NCBI GenBank assembly: GCA_003343705.1
Contig: QAKR01000032.1
Span: forward strand, 1 to 33,408
Direction: 5' to 3'
DNA from: Clostridiales bacterium
Lineage (GTDB): Bacteria > Bacillota > Clostridia > Oscillospirales > UBA644
Length of the DNA stretch: 33,408 bases
Part shown: in pieces, positions 23,576 through 30,636 of the stretch
Layout: every line of letters starts with the position of its first letter
How positions within the stretch are numbered: position 1 is the first letter of the stretch
Made by a program: the position numbers and the translations under genes
Notes under the pieces: model-generated
Database searches by the model: none
Told to the model about the DNA's origin: nothing
The model's input: the letters and a program-made list of their open reading frames with translations, nothing else

Positions 23576-25773
23576 TTCAATTCTATATAAACACTCGCTA
23601 TCCCTGAAGGGACAGTAACAATACCTGTTTCATTATTGTATTGACAAGATGCTGTTTTTATATTATTTTTAAGTGCTGATAATTCAAGGCTTACACCTTC
23701 GTTAGGTATATTCCCGGAAAGAGTAAGTGTTAAAGTCTTATCTGTCAAAGAAAGGTTAAAACCTAATCTTCCGCTTTTTACCGGGTAATTATCTACCTCA
23801 ATTTCTTCATTAATCCATTCAGCCGGAATACCCCGACCTATTATAACCGTACCGTCAGATTTTTCAGTAATAAGCGATTCTAAAAGCACTTTTGTGCAAA
23901 GAGATTGTCCCCACATATGAGGGCATGAACCTGTTCCATAAACAATGTTCATTCCTTCAACGCTTTCACAACCTGTATTTGTCGGAATTCCTTCCCACCA
24001 GCCGAATGGACTGCTTTGTGTATTATCAAGCATAAACTGATATGCTTTTATACCGCAGTCACGATACTGCTCACCGCGTAGTGCTGCAAGCCCGTACCCT
24101 GCATTATAGCCTGATGAATATCCCGGGTATCCTCCGAAGTTATATTCGATTTTATTATCACCAAAAAGCCTTTTGAAACCAAACTCATATGTCTTATCTA
24201 TTTGATCAAGTAAAATACCGCCCTGTTCTCCTCCGAATAGATACCCCTCCCAAGTCCAGCGTCCGAATAAGAACATAGAAGCCCAATTTGCATTTTCGGG
24301 AACCAGTAAATCTTCCGTGGTATACATAGGTGAAACAGAAATATATGAGATTTCTTTCTCTCGCTGTAACTTTTCCATTGCAGCGTTTGCACCTTTTAAT
24401 AGTGTGTCGTACATCTCTTTTGCCCAAACAACCTCTTCAGAATTCCCGATAGCTTCGCAGATATATTTATAAGTAGTAAGCCCCATTAATGCAGAAAAAT
24501 CATCAATTGTCCAATAACCATGGCTGTCAATTGCATAGGTTTGCTTCATTATGCCAAGTTCATTATCAAAATCCGCTTCTATTTTATGAGTTGCTGTTTT
24601 AATATGCTCAAACTTTTCTTTAATAAATGCGATATCCCCTGTCTTCATAAGATAAAGTGCAAACGGATAACTATATTTCCAAGCCGCATCATCATATTGT
24701 ACATTCTCATAAACCAAACTTGATAGGTATTCTTTGGCGTACTCAAAATCCCCAAGGGTAAATAATGTTGAAGATATACCTATAGCATCGTGATCCCAGA
24801 ACCCATCATAACCGTTTTCGCCGACATTAAGAGAATAGCCGTCTTTTATTATAAGGGTATAAACATAACCTGCTTTGTATGCGTTTATCAGCCTTTCATC
24901 CGGCAATTTTGAAATATTAACAATGCTTTCAATACGTTCTTGCCAGTATGATCGCATTGAAATATAATGATCATCAAAAGATCCGATGTTTTTTAATTCT
25001 CTTATATTAGGAAGGCTTATATTTTCTGTAAAATTATCTGAAGCTGTTGCATAATCACGGACAACCGTTTGGCCGGGTAAAACCGAATAAATGTTTTTCG
25101 CAGCATCGTTTATGGGTGTTGCTTTACTTGAAACAAGCGGAAGCAACTTTTCGCTACCCGACTTGTTTTCTACGCTCATACGGGAAAATACAACTTCATA
25201 ATACTTTCCGTTTTCAATAACCATATCTGCGAAATTCTCAATTTTAATCTTAAAAAAAGTTGAATCGTACTCACTTACAAGACAGGGCAACCACCCGTCT
25301 GAGTTATACCAGTTTATTTTAGATGTTATATCCTTAACACCAAAGGTTATATATTGTTTACGATATTTATTTGAAGAATTAATCGCAAAAGTTCCATCAG
25401 GATAAACAATAGGTGAATAATAACTTCCTTCACAACCAATTACAGAGTTCATAAACTCATTTTTCTGATAAAAAAAGTTGACACCTTCTGTATCTTCAGG
25501 CCTACGAAGGGATTCTGATTTACCCGAAACAACCATGAAAAATCTCATAGCATCAATAAGAGTAATTGAGTAATCCTTATTTGCATTAGCTTGAAATTTC
25601 TGAGATTCGGCAAGCTCAGCTTTTCCACCTAAATAGCGAAAGACTTTCATTGCATCAGAAAGAGTAGGTTTAGAGGCTGTATTATCCAGGTAGCTTCCGG
25701 CCGCATATCCGGGAAAAGAAAAAACAGAAAAAAGAATACCAAAGACAATAAAAAATGAGATATACTTTTTCAT
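23572..25773 (-). CDS. Exported (alpha/alpha)6-barrel glycosidase with N-terminal dockerin-like module
   Basis: This 733-residue protein has a Sec signal peptide (about 1-24, ending PGYAA). A dockerin-like module follows at once (residues 30-88): a first half without calcium loop (TLSDAMKVFRYLGGKAEL) and a second with loop residues N63, N65, D67, S69 and D74. Residues 95-270 are beta-rich. Residues 275-635 form an all-helical region typical of six-hairpin glycosidases: ENGYDGFWDHDAIG with D324 or D327 as possible catalytic acids, WKYSYPFALYLMKTGD, GYWTIDDFSALMG, WEGIPTN and SCPHMWGQSL. Residues 640-733 make a small beta-sandwich. The fold resembles GH15/GH63/GH78-type enzymes, but I cannot fix the family or the bond cleaved. 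GGAGGG stands four bases before the ATG. It heads a four-gene operon with ATGA coupling to the PHP gene. Confidence 0.82.
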   Translation of the reverse strand: MKKYISFFIVFGILFSVFSFPGYAAGSYLDNTASKPTLSDAMKVFRYLGGKAELAESQKFQANANKDYSITLIDAMRFFMVVSGKSESLRRPEDTEGVNFFYQKNEFMNSVIGCEGSYYSPIVYPDGTFAINSSNKYRKQYITFGVKDITSKINWYNSDGWLPCLVSEYDSTFFKIKIENFADMVIENGKYYEVVFSRMSVENKSGSEKLLPLVSSKATPINDAAKNIYSVLPGQTVVRDYATASDNFTENISLPNIRELKNIGSFDDHYISMRSYWQERIESIVNISKLPDERLINAYKAGYVYTLIIKDGYSLNVGENGYDGFWDHDAIGISSTLFTLGDFEYAKEYLSSLVYENVQYDDAAWKYSYPFALYLMKTGDIAFIKEKFEHIKTATHKIEADFDNELGIMKQTYAIDSHGYWTIDDFSALMGLTTYKYICEAIGNSEEVVWAKEMYDTLLKGANAAMEKLQREKEISYISVSPMYTTEDLLVPENANWASMFLFGRWTWEGYLFGGEQGGILLDQIDKTYEFGFKRLFGDNKIEYNFGGYPGYSSGYNAGYGLAALRGEQYRDCGIKAYQFMLDNTQSSPFGWWEGIPTNTGCESVEGMNIVYGTGSCPHMWGQSLCTKVLLESLITEKSDGTVIIGRGIPAEWINEEIEVDNYPVKSGRLGFNLSLTDKTLTLTLSGNIPNEGVSLELSALKNNIKTASCQYNNETGIVTVPSGIASVYIELK

Positions 25774-25790
25774 AAACCCTCCGCTCGACT

Positions 25791-25809
25791 GTTTAATGGT
25801 TTATTAAAC
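25791..25809. promoter_or_regulatory. Inverted repeat in the leader of the glycosidase operon
   Basis: GTTTAAT (25791-25797) and ATTAAAC (25803-25809) are perfect 7-bp arms around a 5-base spacer. They lie between the -10 box and the ATG, where a bound repressor would block transcription. Confidence 0.45.
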
Positions 25810-25826
25810 TATTCAACTTAATAATA

Positions 25827-25855
25827 AGTTTAGCATATAGCTATGGCAAAGTCAA
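25827..25855 (-). promoter_or_regulatory. Promoter of the glycosidase-PHP-esterase operon
   Basis: On the minus strand: TTGACT (25855-25850), 17-bp spacer, TAAACT (25832-25827). Confidence 0.68.
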
Positions 25856-25861
25856 CCGATT

Positions 25862-25879
25862 TAACGTATTTTTACGTTA
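25862..25879. promoter_or_regulatory. Inverted repeat between divergent promoters
   Basis: TAACGTA (25862-25868) and TACGTTA (25873-25879) are perfect arms with a TTTT centre. The repeat sits six bases from the -35 boxes on both sides (minus-strand 25855, plus-strand 25885), so one regulator could act on both. Confidence 0.45.
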
Positions 25880-25884
25880 GTGTC

Positions 25885-25913
25885 TTGAAAAATATTTGAT
25901 TATATGCTATACT
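25885..25913 (+). promoter_or_regulatory. Promoter of the Tet(M)-like gene
   Basis: TTGAAA (25885-25890), 17-bp spacer, TATACT (25908-25913). The leader is short (about 13 bases), so there is no room for the attenuator peptide found before tet(M). Confidence 0.75.
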
Positions 25914-25932
25914 TTGCAACGGAGGCGTGAGT

Positions 25933-27783
25933 ATGAATATGAAAAAAACATTCGGGATTTTTGCACATGTAGACGCGGGGAAAACCTCACTATCTGAACA
26001 AATTCTATACTTAACAGGAGTGCGACGTAACATAGGTCGCGTTGATGAAAAAAATACATGCCTTGATTTTGAACAAATTGAGAAAGATCGAGGAATAACT
26101 GTTTATTCTTCCGTGGCTCACTTTGAACGTAACGGTGATGAATACTTTTTAATAGATACTCCGGGGCACACTGATTTTTCTGCCGAGGCGGAAAATGCAA
26201 TGGAAGTGCTTGACTTTGCAGTGCTGGTAGTCAGCGGAACAGACGGAGTTCAAGCACATACTAAAACATTATGGAATCTTCTAAACGTCCCTGTTTTCAT
26301 TTTCGTTAATAAAACCGATCGCGACGGATTTGATAAAGAAAAAACGCTTAAAGATCTTAAATCCGATCTTAATGAAAACATTGTAGACTTTTCAGACAGT
26401 GAGAGTATTGCAGAATCGGACGAAGAGTTGTTAAATTGTTATTTAAACGGCAAGGATCCCAAAGAACGAATTGCGGAGCTTGTTTCAAAAAGAGCGTTAT
26501 TTCCGTGCTTTTTCGGTTCTGCATTAAACGGCTCCGGTATTGATGAACTTATTGATGCTTTTGAAATTATAAAAACAAATTTTTGCAAAGGTGAAGTGTC
26601 TGTTAAAATATTTAAAGTTCGACACAATGAAAAAGGCAAACGTGTTTGTTATATGAAGATTTTAAGTGGAACTCTTTCTGTAAAAGACGTTATAAACGGG
26701 GAAAAGGTGGATGAAATTCGTATATATAGTGGGGATAAATATCAAACCGTACAGTCTGCCGAGGCTGGAACAGTTTGTGCCATTTGCGGTATATCCGCCA
26801 GACCACAGACAAAGTTCAGCCTGTTACCTACAATGCGTGCTGCTGTAATTTGTGAGCTACCTAAATCTGACGTATATGGAAAGTTAAAAAACCTTGAGGA
26901 CGAAAACCCGCTTTTGAACGTGTCACCGTCTCTTGAAATAAGCGTTGCCGGGCAAATACAGCTTGAGACTTTAGCAGAAGAATTTCCCAGACGCTTTGGT
27001 GTAAATATATCATTTACCGAGCCTCAAATTTTATATAAAGAAACAGTATTACAACCGATTTTAGGATACGGACATTACGAACCGCTGCGACATTATGCTG
27101 ATGTTATTATAAAAATTGAACCTGCTTTACGTGGCTCCGGTATATTATTTGAAAGCATTGTTTCAACAGATATTCTCGATCAAAATTTTCAAAATCTTAT
27201 TCGCTCCCATGTTTTTGAAAAAGAGCATATCGGTGTTTTAACAGGTTCTGGTTTAACTGATGTTAAAATTACTCTTTTAGCTGCAAAAACTCATCTTAAA
27301 CATACAGAAGGCGGAGATCTGAGAGAAGCTACGTGGCGAGCAATCCGCCAAGGGTTACGTGCAAACACGGAAAAAAGTTTACTTTTAGAGCCTTTTTATG
27401 CATTCACAATAAGCTTACCATGTGAAAATGTAGGTAGACTCCTTGCTGATCTACAAAAAATGGATTCCCGATTTACCCCACCTAAAATAGAAAATGAAAA
27501 AGCAATTATATCCGGAACTGCAGCTGTTTCTGAAATTACTAATTATCAAAAAGAATTATCGGCATATTCAAAAGGAAAAGGGTCAATATCTTTGCGCTTT
27601 AACGGATATGATATTTGTAAAAACACTCAAGAAGTAGTACAAAAAATAAATTATAATGCTGACTCAGATTCTGAAAACCCATGCGGCTCCATATTTTGTG
27701 CAAAAGGTGCAGGATTTTATGTACCATTTAATGAAGTACCATCATATATACATAGCGAAAATCCTCGTTTAAATAATTCCTGA
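25933..27783 (+). CDS. Tet(M)/EF-G-like translation GTPase
   Basis: This 616-residue protein has the layout of ribosomal protection proteins and EF-G. The GTPase motifs are AHVDAGKT (11-18), RGIT (53-56), DTPGH (75-79), NKTD (126-129) and GSA (195-197). Domain II follows near 220-300, domain III near 300-370, domain IV near 375-480 and domain V (EPFYAFTISLPCENVGRLLADL) after 486. Tet(M) has about 639 residues, so this one is slightly short, chiefly at the C-terminus. The domain IV loop that in Tet(M) reads YSPVSTPADFR, and contacts the tetracycline site, is here THLKHTEGGDLRE (453-465). It is therefore more likely a housekeeping or stress translation factor than a resistance protein. The ATG at 25933 follows GGAGG by seven bases; a GTG at 25927 is too close to it. 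Confidence 0.9.
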   Translation: MNMKKTFGIFAHVDAGKTSLSEQILYLTGVRRNIGRVDEKNTCLDFEQIEKDRGITVYSSVAHFERNGDEYFLIDTPGHTDFSAEAENAMEVLDFAVLVVSGTDGVQAHTKTLWNLLNVPVFIFVNKTDRDGFDKEKTLKDLKSDLNENIVDFSDSESIAESDEELLNCYLNGKDPKERIAELVSKRALFPCFFGSALNGSGIDELIDAFEIIKTNFCKGEVSVKIFKVRHNEKGKRVCYMKILSGTLSVKDVINGEKVDEIRIYSGDKYQTVQSAEAGTVCAICGISARPQTKFSLLPTMRAAVICELPKSDVYGKLKNLEDENPLLNVSPSLEISVAGQIQLETLAEEFPRRFGVNISFTEPQILYKETVLQPILGYGHYEPLRHYADVIIKIEPALRGSGILFESIVSTDILDQNFQNLIRSHVFEKEHIGVLTGSGLTDVKITLLAAKTHLKHTEGGDLREATWRAIRQGLRANTEKSLLLEPFYAFTISLPCENVGRLLADLQKMDSRFTPPKIENEKAIISGTAAVSEITNYQKELSAYSKGKGSISLRFNGYDICKNTQEVVQKINYNADSDSENPCGSIFCAKGAGFYVPFNEVPSYIHSENPRLNNS

Positions 27784-27839
27784 ATAGAGGTTAGATTAAA
27801 TCTTATTCAAAAAAATTATATCATGCTTAAAAATAAGTA

Positions 27840-27868
27840 TTGAAAAGACAAAATATATATTGTATAAT
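27840..27868 (+). promoter_or_regulatory. Promoter of the sialidase-like operon
   Basis: TTGAAA (27840-27845), 17-bp spacer, perfect TATAAT (27863-27868). Confidence 0.82.
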
Positions 27869-27898
27869 ATATAATAAAATTATCAAAGGAGAATTTCA

Positions 27899-29002
27899 AT
27901 GAAAGTTTTATCATCTGCTATAATTTATGAAAATCCTATACCACACCTCCGCTCACGCCAATCCAAATTTGCATTCCCGGTTGAGCTTGATAACGGTAAA
28001 ATTTTGTGTACCCATGTTATCGGCGAGGCATTCGAAAGTGCTGACGAAACAGCTTACATATGCGAAAGTACAGACGGTGGATTGTCTTGGTCTCAGTCAA
28101 GACAGATGTTTGATAAATCAAACGAAAAAGTTCTCGTAACAGATAATGCAAAGCTTGCATACCTAGGTGGTGAAAATCTTGTAGGTATCGGATATAAGTT
28201 TGAACGCCCCGACCGGGATTTACCGCCGTGCAACGCCGAAACAGGTGGTCTTTTAGATGACTGTGTATTTATAACACGTTCTTTTGACGGAGGTAAAACA
28301 TGGCAGCCTCACGAATCTGTTCCCAATGCGTGGGGTCCGCACACAGAGGCATCTGCACCGATCACTGTTCTTAAAAACGGAGACTGGATTTCACCTATCA
28401 CAGGCTTTCCGGCATGGGACGGAAAAATGACTTCCCGTGTTTGCGGAAGAATGCTTCATTCAACCGACGAAGGTAAAACCTGGGATGATGATACAGTTTG
28501 CTTTGACTTCCCTGGCGACAGTGTTATATGTTACGAGCAGCGAGTTTGCCAACTTGAAAGCGGCAGAGTTGTTGCCATTGCCTGGAACGAAGATATAAAA
28601 ACCGGCGACCGGATGAACAACCACGTTGCAATTTCCGATGACAACGCAAGAACTTTTTCCGCACCAATAGATACAGGTATTCGAGGACAAGCATCTTCAG
28701 TTTGCGCTATAGGTGGAGAAAAGTTATTAGCTCTTCACGCAATACGTCGTGATACCGATGAACCGGGAATATATGGTTATATTGTTAATCTTGAAAACGG
28801 AAAATGGGAAATCGAAGAAGAAAAAATACTTTGGCAACCCAATACGCCTGTATTACGTAATACTAAGCTGGCTGAAATTTTTGCATTTTTAAAATTCGGC
28901 CAACCCGGTGCAATAAAACTTAAAAACGGAAACATTTTAATGACTCACTGGTTTGCCGAAGACGGTCAATACAAAACAATGTCTACATTGATAGAATTAT
29001 AA
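27899..29002 (+). CDS. Sialidase-like (BNR/Asp-box) beta-propeller, cytoplasmic
   Basis: This 367-residue protein has the six-bladed propeller fold of the sialidase superfamily. Three clear Asp-boxes, S-x-D-x-G-x-x-W, occur at 57-64 (STDGGLSW), 128-135 (SFDGGKTW) and 188-195 (STDEGKTW), with a fourth, worn copy at 246-253. The N-terminal RSRQSKFAFPVEL sits where GH33 enzymes have the arginine-containing FRIP motif, but the match is loose. E149 or E213 and a tyrosine (Y212) are possible catalytic residues. No signal peptide is present and nine cysteines occur, so it acts inside the cell. True sialidase activity is uncertain; related Asp-box proteins work on other sugars. AAAGGAG precedes the ATG. 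It is the first gene of an operon with an SDR, a YhcH protein and a membrane protein. Confidence 0.85.
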   Translation: MKVLSSAIIYENPIPHLRSRQSKFAFPVELDNGKILCTHVIGEAFESADETAYICESTDGGLSWSQSRQMFDKSNEKVLVTDNAKLAYLGGENLVGIGYKFERPDRDLPPCNAETGGLLDDCVFITRSFDGGKTWQPHESVPNAWGPHTEASAPITVLKNGDWISPITGFPAWDGKMTSRVCGRMLHSTDEGKTWDDDTVCFDFPGDSVICYEQRVCQLESGRVVAIAWNEDIKTGDRMNNHVAISDDNARTFSAPIDTGIRGQASSVCAIGGEKLLALHAIRRDTDEPGIYGYIVNLENGKWEIEEEKILWQPNTPVLRNTKLAEIFAFLKFGQPGAIKLKNGNILMTHWFAEDGQYKTMSTLIEL

Positions 29003-29019
29003 AATACGGTATTTTATAA
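28997..29019. repeat. 23-bp perfect palindrome at the sialidase-like/SDR junction
   Basis: Arms TTATAAAATAC (28997-29007) and GTATTTTATAA (29009-29019) are perfect complements around a single base. They include the stop codon TAA (29000-29002), and the last base is the A of the SDR start codon. As RNA it forms a 10-bp hairpin with a CGG loop. Confidence 0.75.
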
Positions 29020-29741
29020 TGAAACTTTCCAAAAAAAACGCACTTGTTACCGGTGCAACAACAGGCATAGGAAAAGAAATTGCTTTGAGGCTTGCAAGGC
29101 TCGGCGCAAATGTTGCTATATGCGGAAGAAATGAAGAACGCTTGGTTTCTGTAGGCAAGGAGCTTTCTCGTTTCGGAACTAAAGTTATACTTAAAAACGG
29201 AGATTTAACACAAAGGGGATTTGCAGCATCTTTTGTTGAAGACAGCGCACAACAATTAGGCGGGCTTGATATTGTTATAAACAACGCCGGAATGTCTTTT
29301 ACTGTTCCGTTTGAAAACTGTTCCGAAAACGACTTTGACAATGTCATGGCACTTAACGTTAAAGTTCCTTTCATTGTCTGCAAAACAGCATTGCCATATC
29401 TCTTAAATTCCCATAGTGCAGAAATTATTAATATTGCGTCTGTCACAGCCCATAAGGGATACATAGACCAATCTCTTTATTCTGCTTCAAAACATGCTCT
29501 GGCAGGATTTACAAAATCCCTTGCCGCTGAATATTACAACAAAAACATACGTGTTCATTTAATTTCACCGGGAGGGGTTTATACAGACATGGTTAAGCTG
29601 GCTCGCCCGGATCTTAACCCAGAAGGACTCATTAGCCCTTCCGATGTTGCAGATGTAGCGGAATTTATGCTTACCCACCGAACCAATTCCGTTATAGACG
29701 AAATAGAAATGCACAGGGCGGGAAAACAACCGTTTATTTAA
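29019..29741 (+). CDS. Short-chain dehydrogenase/reductase (SDR)
   Basis: This 240-residue classical SDR catalyses NAD(P)-dependent oxidation or reduction of a hydroxyl or keto group. TGATTGIG (11-18) binds the dinucleotide, GRN at 36-38 (R37 suggests NADPH preference), NNAG is at 88-91, the catalytic triad is S141, Y154 and K158 (YSASK), and SPGGVYTDM (183-191) is the expected PG motif. Residues 192-240 form the variable substrate lid. The substrate is unknown; a sugar acid or sugar released by the preceding enzyme is plausible. The gene starts 16 bases after the upstream stop, and no ribosome binding site can be seen; instead the start codon closes a perfect palindrome. The start is nonetheless right because the Rossmann strand begins at residue 7. 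Confidence 0.93.
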   Translation: MKLSKKNALVTGATTGIGKEIALRLARLGANVAICGRNEERLVSVGKELSRFGTKVILKNGDLTQRGFAASFVEDSAQQLGGLDIVINNAGMSFTVPFENCSENDFDNVMALNVKVPFIVCKTALPYLLNSHSAEIINIASVTAHKGYIDQSLYSASKHALAGFTKSLAAEYYNKNIRVHLISPGGVYTDMVKLARPDLNPEGLISPSDVADVAEFMLTHRTNSVIDEIEMHRAGKQPFI

Positions 29742-29793
29742 AACTTAATTAATAAAATCGATTTTTTAAATTATTTGAAAGGGATAAATAAAA

Positions 29794-30252
29794 ATGATTT
29801 ACGATAGCATTGAAAATATTGAAAACTACAAAGGTATTCATGAAAACCTTTACCGCGCACTTTTACATATCAAACAAAATAAATTTACAACAAGCTCCGA
29901 AGGCGGAAATGTAATAGACGGAAGTAAGTTATATTACAATTTCGTTAAAGGTGCAGAAACAAACGAACTTTGCAAATCTTCTTTTGAAGCGCATCGTGCT
30001 TATGCAGATATTCATGTTGACATTGAAGGTGAAGAAGACGTATATGTCACTGATATTTCTGAAATGGAAGCTGCAACCGAATATGATGCAGAGGGCGACT
30101 ATCTAATGATGAAAGGGCCCAAAACTGTAAAGATACATTTAAAGCCCGGTTATTTTCTTGTGTGCCTTCCTAACGATATTCATATGCCTATGGTTGCTGT
30201 AGGCGATAAGCCTGTAAAAATAACAAAGGCAATATATAAAGTTAAAATATAA
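29794..30252 (+). CDS. YhcH/YjgK/YiaL family protein (NanQ-like anomerase)
   Basis: This 152-residue protein is a DUF386 cupin-like member. Signature parts are EAHRAYADIHVDIEGEE (H67, H74, E79-E81), a YDAEGDYLMM turn, and PGYFLVCLPNDIHMP (H130) near the C-terminus; the histidines bind a divalent metal. In E. coli the relative YhcH (NanQ) speeds anomer interconversion of N-acetylneuraminate and lies in the sialic acid regulon; EbgC is another relative. Beside a sialidase-like protein, a sialic-acid or similar anomeric sugar role is reasonable, though no NanA-type lyase, NanE or NanK is in the window. GAAAGGGAT stands before the ATG. A 52-base gap separates it from the SDR gene, without a clear terminator. 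Confidence 0.92.
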   Translation: MIYDSIENIENYKGIHENLYRALLHIKQNKFTTSSEGGNVIDGSKLYYNFVKGAETNELCKSSFEAHRAYADIHVDIEGEEDVYVTDISEMEAATEYDAEGDYLMMKGPKTVKIHLKPGYFLVCLPNDIHMPMVAVGDKPVKITKAIYKVKI

Positions 30253-30277
30253 TATATTAAATAAACTGGAGGTTGTT

Positions 30278-30544
30278 ATGACAAAAGAACTTTTTTTACG
30301 CTTAGTGATGTTTATTTCTGCTATTGTTGCCATTATCTTCGGGGTTCTTTCCATAGGCTTTGATCTTACCATACCCGGTGCAATGTTTTTTGCTGTAGCA
30401 ACTGCATTTTTATGCTTTGGTTTACTTACCTTATTCGAAAAAGATCGTAGTCAGCTCAAACATTGGAAGGTTCTGAGTATAACCGCTTTTTCATTAACAT
30501 TAATAACATCTGTTTTAGCAATAATTGAAATTGTTCTTATGTAA
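30278..30544 (+). CDS. Small three-helix membrane protein
   Basis: This 88-residue hydrophobic protein has three predicted helices (about 6-26, 31-51 and 63-87) separated by the polar stretch FEKDRSQLKHWK. I recognise no family. GGAGG stands before the ATG, 25 bases after the YhcH gene, and the terminator follows the stop by about 20 bases, so it is the last gene of this operon and well translated. A role linked to sugar uptake is possible but nothing in the sequence shows it. Confidence 0.75.
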   Translation: MTKELFLRLVMFISAIVAIIFGVLSIGFDLTIPGAMFFAVATAFLCFGLLTLFEKDRSQLKHWKVLSITAFSLTLITSVLAIIEIVLM

Positions 30545-30565
30545 TCTCAATTTCTAAAATATCAT

Positions 30566-30610
30566 ATAAAACGTCAGCCCTCTGTTTAAACCAGAGGGCT
30601 GACGTTTTAT
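30566..30610. terminator. Strong bidirectional terminator
   Basis: A perfect 19-bp stem (30566-30584 with 30592-30610) and 7-base loop, with AAAA at its left and TTTTAT at its right, separates the sialidase-like operon from the convergent FG-GAP gene. Confidence 0.95.
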
Positions 30611-30636
30611 AGTTTCTTATCTTATTAACTACTATA

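Noticed and set aside
25933..27783. Annotation as a tetracycline resistance gene
   Set aside because: The overall fold fits, but the loop needed for drug release is not conserved, and nothing around it looks like a mobile resistance region.
27784..27816. Possible terminator after the Tet(M)-like gene
   Set aside because: A weak TGAATA/TATTCA stem is followed by a run of A rather than T on the plus strand, so it would not stop this transcript.
28997..29464. 155-codon open frame on the minus strand
   Set aside because: It is antisense to the SDR gene, whose motifs are complete; the frame has no recognisable product.
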